A DNA stretch of 35,723 bases, taken from positions 1 through 35,723 of the forward strand of contig NZ_JQGK01000022.1 of NCBI RefSeq assembly GCF_000743525.1. The letters are read 5' to 3'. Position numbers and translations under genes: made by a program. Source of the stretch: Sulfurospirillum sp. SCADC (lineage in GTDB: Bacteria; Campylobacterota; Campylobacteria; Campylobacterales; Sulfurospirillaceae). The notes below the pieces were generated by a model, which did not search any database, was not told the DNA's origin, and saw nothing but the letters and a program-made list of their open reading frames with translations. Below, piece after piece: positions 32,416-35,723 of the stretch (position 1 is its first letter; each line of letters starts with the position of its first letter).

Positions 32416-33642
32416 GTGAAACTGTTAATTGCAGACTTTGTAGTACCCTGCAACGCCTCTTTTGAGATCATAGAAAAAGGTGCTGTTGCTTTTGATGAAA
32501 CCATCATTGATGTAGGACAGAGCGAAGATTTAAAACAAAAATATCCTCATGCAGAATTGATTGAAACACCTCCAAACAGTGTTATTTTGCCTGGCCTTAT
32601 CAACAGCCATGTTCACCTCGAATTTAGTGCTAACCAAAGCATGCTTCGCTATGGTGATTTTATCCCATGGCTTCGCTCTGTCATTAAGCATAGAGAAGAA
32701 CTGAGTGCTCTTGCGACAACGGAACTCATTACATGTAAACTTCACGAGATGCTTAAAAGCGGTACCACCACCTTGGGTGCCATCAGCAGTTTTGGCGCTG
32801 ACTTGGAGGCGTGCTCTCAAACCCCTCAACGTGTGGTTTATTTCAATGAAGTCTTAGGCTCCGTTCCAATTGCCGTGGATGCGATGTATGGGGATTTTAG
32901 AGGACGTCTTGAAGCCTCCAAAACGTTTACATGTAAACGTTTTATTCCTGCAGTTTCGGTGCATTCACCTTACTCAACGCATCCGATTTTGGCTAAAAAA
33001 GCGCTTCAAATTGCCAAAGAAGAGGGGTGTGTGGTCTCCACGCATTTTATGGAAAGCCCTGCGGAGCGTGCGTGGATCGATGAAGGAAAGGGCGATTTTG
33101 AAACGTTTTTTAGTGCGTTTAATCCTCATGCAAAACCGATGTGTTCAAGCGTAGAGTTCCTTGAGCTTTTTGAACAAAACAAAACGCTATTCACCCACGC
33201 GGTACAAGCAACGCAAAACGAGCTAGAGATTATTGCTGAGCAAAAAGCGACTTTGACGCATTGTCCTGTTTCCAACCGACTTTTAGGCGTAGGCAAACTC
33301 GACCTTGAAGCCGTGCAAAAAGAGAACATCAACCAAACATTAGGAACCGATGGACTGAGCTCCAACACCTCGCTCAGCCTTTGGGATGAAATGCGCTCTG
33401 CCTTAATGATGCACGCTGAATGTGAACTTTCAAGCCTCGCTAAAACACTTCTGCAAAGCGTTACATGTAACGCTGCCAAAGCGTTGCAACTGCCATGTGG
33501 CGTGCTTGAAAAAGAGCGTTACAGTGACCTTATCGTGGCAACCTTGCCCCAAGCGTGTGAAAAAGAGGATGTGGCACTACAGCTCATCTTGCACACACAC
33601 CAAACCCATTTAACTTTTATTGACGGAGAACAACCATGCTAG
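32416..33642 (+). CDS. Metal-dependent amidohydrolase, aminofutalosine deaminase family
   Basis: A 408-residue amidohydrolase of the MqnX/aminofutalosine deaminase-like group, which acts in the futalosine route to menaquinone in some bacteria. Metal ligands are seen in order: INSHVHLEF (HxH), STHFMES (His), LTHCPVSNRLLG (His) and LGTDGLSSNTSLSLWDEM (Asp). Since many Campylobacterota hydrolyse aminofutalosine directly by MTAN, the true substrate may differ. The start is GTG at 32416 with AAAAAGGA 5 bases upstream; the ATG at 32414 is out of frame. It overlaps sppA by 7 bases. Three TACATGTA palindromes lie inside, two of them embedded in longer palindromes. Confidence 0.85.
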   Translation: MKLLIADFVVPCNASFEIIEKGAVAFDETIIDVGQSEDLKQKYPHAELIETPPNSVILPGLINSHVHLEFSANQSMLRYGDFIPWLRSVIKHREELSALATTELITCKLHEMLKSGTTTLGAISSFGADLEACSQTPQRVVYFNEVLGSVPIAVDAMYGDFRGRLEASKTFTCKRFIPAVSVHSPYSTHPILAKKALQIAKEEGCVVSTHFMESPAERAWIDEGKGDFETFFSAFNPHAKPMCSSVEFLELFEQNKTLFTHAVQATQNELEIIAEQKATLTHCPVSNRLLGVGKLDLEAVQKENINQTLGTDGLSSNTSLSLWDEMRSALMMHAECELSSLAKTLLQSVTCNAAKALQLPCGVLEKERYSDLIVATLPQACEKEDVALQLILHTHQTHLTFIDGEQPC

Positions 33643-34496
33643 ACCTACTTAAAAAACCTTTTATCTGGATAGGCGCCATTTTGGGCTACATCCAAAACCA
33701 CTTTAAAGCGATGCTTTTTATACTGCTTTTGGTGCTCATTTTTGGTTCCCAAGAAGAGCTAAATAACCCCAACCTTGCGATCATCAAAATCGAAGGTGAA
33801 ATCTTAAACGTTGAAGAGATTTTAGAGAACATCGACAAAGCAGATAAAGACGAACACATCAAAGGCGTGCTTTTACATGTAGACTCTCCGGGTGGTGCAC
33901 TAGCCCCTTCCATCGAGCTTTCGATGGCGGTAAAACGTTTGAGCGAGCACAAACCTGTTGTAGCGTATGCCGCAGGAAGTATGACCAGCGGAAGTTATTA
34001 CGCTTCCATCTGGGCCAATCATATCATCGCTAATCCGGGTGCCTTTGTAGGCTCTATCGGTGTGCTCTTCCAAGCGCCCAATGTAGCAGAACTGGCTAAA
34101 AAACTGGGCATCTCAGAGCAGATTATTACCGCAGGTGAGTACAAACAGATGGGTACGTTTACGCGTGAATGGACCCCAAAAGAGCGTGGTGCGCTTAAAG
34201 AGCTGATCGATGATGCGTACACCCTTTTCATCACCGACGTTGCCACGGCACGTGGTCTGAATCTTGCCAAACCCAATGAATTTGCCAATGCGCAAGTGTT
34301 TATCGCCAAAAAAGCACTGGGTCTTCATCTCATCGACGAAGTGGGCTCCATCCAAGATGCTAAAAATAAGGTCGAGGAGCTCGCCCAAGTCAAATCAGCC
34401 GTTTGGGAAAAACCAGATGCGATGGATAAATGGATGAAAAAATTAGAAAGTAGCTCCAAATTGCCTATATTTAATTTGATGGGGTATCTCAAATAA
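33636..34496 (+). CDS. sppA: Signal peptide peptidase SppA (short form)
   Basis: An inner-membrane serine protease that degrades leftover signal peptides or membrane protein fragments. 286 residues, the short single-domain form. One N-terminal transmembrane helix (MLFILLLVLIFG) is followed by the protease domain: HVDSPGGALAPSIELS, the nucleophile Ser in AAGSMTSGSYYAS and the catalytic Lys in AGEYKQMGTFTREWT. It overlaps the upstream amidohydrolase by 7 bases, and its stop overlaps the YitT start by one base (TAATG). Same neighbours as in C. jejuni, as I recall. Confidence 0.95.
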   Translation: MLDLLKKPFIWIGAILGYIQNHFKAMLFILLLVLIFGSQEELNNPNLAIIKIEGEILNVEEILENIDKADKDEHIKGVLLHVDSPGGALAPSIELSMAVKRLSEHKPVVAYAAGSMTSGSYYASIWANHIIANPGAFVGSIGVLFQAPNVAELAKKLGISEQIITAGEYKQMGTFTREWTPKERGALKELIDDAYTLFITDVATARGLNLAKPNEFANAQVFIAKKALGLHLIDEVGSIQDAKNKVEELAQVKSAVWEKPDAMDKWMKKLESSSKLPIFNLMGYLK

Positions 34497-35347
34497 TGAA
34501 ACTGCCTTCACGCTCTCTAGCCTTTCTGCAATACCTCTACGTGTTTTTAGGCACCATGTCGATGGCATTTGCCGTCGTCTGTTTTTTGTCGCCCAATAAT
34601 ATGGTCACGGGTGGTGGCATTGGTATCGCACTGATTGTGCACTACCTTGTGACATCACTCACGCTTGGAACGCTCATTATGTTAGTAAGTGTTCCTTTCA
34701 TCCTTTTAGGCTTTATCTATTTTGGGAAGCAGTACACCTTTAAAACCCTGCTTGCAATGTTTTCCACCTCATTTTTCACCGACCTTTTTCGAGAATTTTT
34801 GCACCTCAATCCACTCACCGATGATGTTCTGTTAGCTGCTGTTTTTGGTGGTATTTTTATCGGTCTTGGGGTTGGGCTGGTCATTAAAGGACGCTCCTCG
34901 ACGGGAAGTACCTCGGTGGTGGGTGAAATCGTCGCAATGAAGAGTAAATTTAAAGCTTCAGAGGTGCTTTTAAGCATTGATGTCACCATCATGTTTGCCT
35001 ATATCTTCGTCTATAGTGATCTTAAAAAAGCACTTTACAGCATGATCGGTGTGTATGTTACCGCTAAAGTTATCGATGTCATTCTCACCGGTCGCCCTTC
35101 TAAAAAAGTCGTTAAAATCATCTCTAACAACGTTGAAGCACTCACCGAACAGATCAGAGAGCGCATCGAAGAGCATGGTACGATTTTCACAGGCATTGGA
35201 CTGCACCATCAAAAGCAAACCAAAACGATGATTTTGCTTACCGTAGAAATGTCAAAAATTCAACTGCTCAAGGACATCATCCGTGAGTATGACCCCGAAG
35301 CGTTTTTGATTATCTCCGAAGCTTCTGAGTTTTTGGGAAGAGACTAA
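34496..35347 (+). CDS. YitT-family membrane protein (DUF161-DUF2179)
   Basis: A 283-residue membrane protein with about five or six helices (LQYLYVFLGTMSMAFAVVCF, MVTGGGIGIALIVHYLV, LIMLVSVPFILLGFIYFG, VFGGIFIGLGVGLVI, further ones to about 200). It has the repeated DUF161 glycine-rich signatures NNMVTGGGIGIAL and KGRSSTGSTSVVGEI, then a cytosolic DUF2179 ferredoxin-like domain (VVKIISNNVEALTEQI to the end). Function in the family is unknown. Third gene of the amidohydrolase-sppA-yitT operon, coupled to sppA. Confidence 0.92.
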   Translation: MKLPSRSLAFLQYLYVFLGTMSMAFAVVCFLSPNNMVTGGGIGIALIVHYLVTSLTLGTLIMLVSVPFILLGFIYFGKQYTFKTLLAMFSTSFFTDLFREFLHLNPLTDDVLLAAVFGGIFIGLGVGLVIKGRSSTGSTSVVGEIVAMKSKFKASEVLLSIDVTIMFAYIFVYSDLKKALYSMIGVYVTAKVIDVILTGRPSKKVVKIISNNVEALTEQIRERIEEHGTIFTGIGLHHQKQTKTMILLTVEMSKIQLLKDIIREYDPEAFLIISEASEFLGRD

Positions 35348-35369
35348 AACACACTTAAAAGGATTTTTT

Positions 35370-35705
35370 ATGTATGAACAAGCGAAGCAAGAAGCTAAGA
35401 CATTATTACAAGAGCGTGCTAAGTTAAGAAATGTCATAACTTATTCCGAGCTTGCTGGGGAAATTTCATCTGCCTCTTTTGAAGCACATGATCCCAGATT
35501 ATTTAGGCTTTTAGAAGAAATTTCAAGAGAAGAAAATGCTTTAGGGCATGGCATACTATCGGTTATTGTCGTACATAAAGATGGAGATGGGAAATCTGGT
35601 AAAGGCTTTTTTGAGCTTGCCAAGGATTTAGACCGTGATACAACAGATCTTCTGAAATGTTGGATTTCCGAACTGAACAAAGTATATGAGTATTGGAGTA
35701 TATAG
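35370..35705 (+). CDS. Conserved hypothetical protein, 111 residues
   Basis: A soluble protein with a distinctive core (ITYSELAGEISS, DPRLFRLLEEISREENALG, LSVIVVHKDGD, GKGFFELAKDLDRDT, LKCWISELNKVYEYW). I recall proteins of this pattern in many unrelated bacteria, often in accessory DNA, but no function. It starts 22 bases after the yitT-type gene with an AAAAGG site, so it may be co-transcribed with it. Codon use looks more A/T-rich than its neighbours. Its TAG stop (35703-35705) lies inside the 22-bp repeat that ends the window, so its 3' end coincides with a repeat junction. Confidence 0.75.
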   Translation: MYEQAKQEAKTLLQERAKLRNVITYSELAGEISSASFEAHDPRLFRLLEEISREENALGHGILSVIVVHKDGDGKSGKGFFELAKDLDRDTTDLLKCWISELNKVYEYWSI

Positions 35706-35723
35706 TCGACCCTGAAAAACAAG
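35702..35723 (-). repeat. 22-bp terminal inverted repeat, right copy
   Basis: Exact reverse complement of 67-88. It begins one base before the TAG stop of the 111-residue gene and runs to the last base, so its outer boundary is unknown. If it continues like the left copy, a hairpin and a rightward TATAATTTCGACC promoter core should follow. Confidence 0.85.

Larger units (their letters stand above)
3049..33881. repeat. Dispersed TACATGTA palindrome family, 20 copies
   Basis: The 8-mer TACATGTA starts at 3049, 5243, 5414, 6127, 13415, 13606, 14788, 15020, 18474, 18936, 19324, 22606, 23309, 28681, 30621, 31118, 32730, 32928, 33462 and 33874. The usual extended form is TTTACATGTAAA (seven exact copies). 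The copy at 32928 sits in a 22-bp palindrome and that at 33462 in a 16-bp one (GCGTTACATGTAACGC). Sixteen lie in genes and four between genes. In genes the site is read in two frames: as Leu-His-Val (nine times) or Thr-Cys (seven times). The coordinates given span the whole family. Confidence 0.9.

Noticed and set aside
3049-33881. TACATGTA as the operator of an ordinary transcription regulator
   Set aside because: Sixteen of twenty sites are inside genes, many far from a start, so a classical regulon does not explain the pattern.

Overview
The window looks like a chromosomal contig from a Campylobacterota (epsilonproteobacterial) bacterium close to Sulfurospirillum. Two gene orders support this. 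aroQ-pepQ-folK-flhF-flhG-(membrane protein)-fliA-fliM-fliY, with a divergent amidohydrolase-sppA pair, and gyrA-flgP-flgQ-flgR-asd both match, as far as I recall, the order in Campylobacter jejuni. A futalosine-pathway-type amidohydrolase, a TAXI-TRAP transporter and a FlgR without a DNA-binding domain also fit. Genus placement is inference from gene content only.

Layout. 1-1810: a repeat-like left end carrying a leftward stable-RNA-type promoter, a gene fragment, and a lone P4-type tyrosine integrase next to tRNA-Asn; this is the remnant or edge of an island. 2078-5180: TAXI-TRAP uptake system. 5204-8731 (minus): asd, a UPF0114 membrane protein, hemE and a radical SAM protein in one tight operon. 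8822-13404 (minus): gyrA, flgP, flgQ and flgR. 13465-14308: a complete REP-associated tyrosine transposase (RAYT) element with 28-bp perfect inverted ends, inserted just upstream of gyrA. 14340-14846: small membrane protein. 14883-18180 (minus): prs-lepA-comF. 18317-19320: a DUF4405-like membrane protein plus an EF-hand protein, behind a candidate OmpR-type operator. 19360-32169 (minus): fifteen co-oriented genes in a near-continuous run. The run starts with aroQ/pepQ/folK, passes through the flagellar regulatory and switch genes, and ends in a LOG-family gene and an envelope-sugar cluster (GT-C-like protein, Und-P-type GT2, WbqC, WecE, SMR-type flippase subunit). 32210-32374: a small non-coding element with 18-bp inverted ends (MITE-like) lying between divergent promoters. 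32416-35705: amidohydrolase, sppA, YitT-family protein and a small accessory protein.

How the parts work together. FlhF/FlhG set flagellar placement and number. FlgR (sigma-54 activator) and FliA (sigma-28) run the flagellar transcription cascade. FliM/FliY form the switch, and FlgP/FlgQ are outer flagellar parts. The sugar cluster resembles an Arn-like pathway built round a TDP-4-amino-4,6-dideoxygalactose transaminase: make the nucleotide amino sugar, load it on undecaprenyl phosphate, flip it, and transfer it in the periplasm.

The strongest unexplained signal is a short palindrome, TACATGTA (usually TTTACATGTAAA). It occurs 20 times in 35.7 kb, mostly inside genes and in two different reading frames, so it is selected or spread as DNA rather than as protein. 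It is absent from the first 3 kb, where the integrase lies. The two ends of the window carry the same 22-bp sequence in inverted orientation, suggesting the contig is bounded by copies of one repeated locus, possibly rRNA operon leaders.
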